From Tenrec ecaudatus (lineage: Eukaryota; Chordata; Mammalia; Afrosoricida; Tenrecidae), in contig NC_134538.1 in the NCBI RefSeq assembly GCF_050624435.1, positions 118,814,437 to 118,878,436 on the forward strand: 64,000 nucleotides of DNA. Direction: 5' to 3'. Position numbers and translations under genes: made by a program. Each line of letters starts with the position of its first letter. The first letter of the stretch is position 1. A model generated the notes under the pieces. The model saw only the letters and a program-made list of their open reading frames with translations, ran no database searches and was not told the DNA's origin. Positions 62,692-64,000 of this stretch are shown in pieces.

Positions 62692-62727
62692 CTTCCCTCC
62701 CTCTCTCCCTCCCTCCCTCCCTCCCTG
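62692..62727. repeat. (CCCT)n low-complexity tract
   Basis: CTCCCTCCCTCCCTCCCTCC run just before the SINE. Confidence 0.9.
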
Positions 62728-62858
62728 CCATCAAGTTGATGCCAGTCTCTAAGGCCTGTCTTTCTCTCTCAAGGAAAAAAAAAATGGGATGGGGGTGTTA
62801 GAACTTCCAACCCTGCAGATCAGTCAAATTGTGCAACCACAGCACCAGTAGGTCTCCT
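62728..62858 (-). mobile_element. AfroSINE, partial
   Basis: TGCCATCAAGTTGATGCCAG, TAGAACTTCCAACCCTGCAG, ending ACCACAGCACCAGTAGGTCTCC. Confidence 0.7.
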
Positions 62859-62994
62859 GTGTGTATAGTCAGGGATGTAAACAACAAATTGAAAGATGGG
62901 ATAAAGAGAGAAAAGAGGCTATTGTGCCAGCCAAGGGCAGCAATAAAACAAGACAGAGGCTGGAAGAGTCAAGCCTCGTTTCCACAGCCAACAA

Positions 62995-63990
62995 ATTATT
63001 TTTTTCAAAGCTTTGTATTAAATGCTTTTTACAAAAACGACTTTATCTCCTTCAAAGAACTCAAAGTACACTTAATACATTTGTCAAATCTGTGATTGTA
63101 TTCTTGGGAACATTTTTCAAACTCATCTGTTAGGATGGCAGATAGCACCTCCATTATTTTTTTTCTTCACCCCTTCTATGTCAGAAAAATAACTGTTCTT
63201 TCATGCCCCTCTGCATTAGCAGAAACAAAAAGAAGTTGCACAGAGCGAGGTCAGGTGAGTCAGATGTGTGACACAGAGGCAGGCTGTGTTTTGTCCCAAA
63301 CTGGCGCACTGAGATGGCTACGTGAACAGGTGCATTGTCATGGTAAAACCAGTCCCCCATCTGCCACAAACAGGCCTTTTTTGTCACACAGTTATGCTAC
63401 CTTTTCAGAACCTCTAAATAGAAAGCTTGATCAACAGTCTGACCTGGTGCAATGAAGTCCAAATGCACTATAAGCCAATACTTTCATCTGTTTTGGAAGG
63501 TGACAGATGTCCAGAACAAGGTTTCTCATTAATTGGTATTTCACTTTTTTTGAAACAAGAAACACACTCATACACTTGAGTTTTTCCCATACTACTGTCC
63601 TTGTAATCCGTGTTCAACATCACAACAGTTTCTGAGGCATTTTTCCAAAGCAGCAAATGAAATTTCACAGCCACATGCTCTTTTCTTAAATCAGCCAATA
63701 CAAAAAACGAGGTTCGAGCAAAACTACTTTCATGAAAAAAATTCACTGTGACCAGAGAGAACCTTCTCAGGTGATGTCACTGTGTGCACTAACGCAGGAC
63801 AAATTGCTGATGGTCCATGCTCACCTAGCAGGAAAAGATGTGTACTACCAAAGCTCTGCCCAGGGGAGCTTTTTGCCATTTTGAGCGGGGGTTGGGTAAC
63901 CCCCTTGTATGCGATCTGAATTGAGAAGATGCAATTAATCCTAAAGTCAGTTGGACATGAAGAACATCAGTGCAGTGCTTTGTTATACTA
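62995..63990 (-). mobile_element. Mariner DNA transposon fossil, internally deleted
   Basis: Transposase text on the minus strand. The N-terminal DNA-binding part is at 63746-63468 (KNASETVVMLNTDYKDS, then CSGHLSPSKTDES). The catalytic part is at 63387-63181 (GDWFYHDNAPVHVAISVRQF, then SPDLALCNFFLF). The second catalytic Asp (HDNA) is kept. The third (usual APxDFFLF) is Asn here. Some 450 bp of the middle, with the first catalytic Asp, are missing, and the two parts are in different frames. The end near 62995 (TTTTTTTCAAAGCTTTG) is about where the element should stop; the other end is near the window edge. Confidence 0.8.
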
Positions 63991-64000
63991 GAGCACTGTG

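Overview
This is a stretch of mammalian nuclear DNA, almost certainly afrotherian and most likely a tenrec (Echinops-type). Three things point that way. It carries many copies of a tRNA-derived SINE with the AfroSINE head GGAGCCCTGGTGG and the tail GACTC-ATGGCAG. It carries an RTE (BovB-like) LINE and a very distinctive L1 3' UTR family (ATTAGGGGCTCATACAACTC on the reverse strand). It also carries a short hAT element that I recognise as SPIN ('Space Invader'), known in tenrec but patchy across mammals. The species call rests on recognising repeat families, not on a search.

The only functional gene I can support is GNAI1 (G protein alpha-i1), on the minus strand. The window holds its 3' half: coding exon 5 (61678-61806), exon 6 (52128-52257), exon 7 (51037-51190) and exon 8 (46441-46631), then a 3' UTR of about 1.9 kb with AATAAA signals near 44560-44574. 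Exon lengths (129, 130, 154, 191) and phases match the Gi-alpha gene plan, and every codon is intact. Exons 1-4 lie beyond base 64000. Intron 6 begins with GC rather than GT.

From 1 to about 44.5 kb is intergenic DNA downstream of GNAI1, filled with transposon fossils of several ages. The main structure is at 10.47-20.25 kb: a nearly full-length RTE LINE (minus strand) split by a 6.1-kb L1 (minus strand), which itself carries a small plus-strand L1 insertion. The RTE is also interrupted by a 514-bp solo LTR. Other notable items are a processed GAPDH pseudogene (42.09-43.25 kb) with a SPIN element inside its 3' UTR part, Tigger, MER20, MIR and MLT1 fossils, and a repeat-poor block near 33.3-33.6 kb that looks like a conserved noncoding element.

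Inside the GNAI1 introns are further L1 3' ends, AfroSINEs, an RTE tail split by a SINE, a palindromic MITE-like element with a relative at 23.2 kb, and a decayed mariner at 63.0-64.0 kb. I see no CRISPR, operon, phage or other prokaryotic system. The interest here is the transposon stratigraphy and the GC-AG intron, not a new biochemical system.
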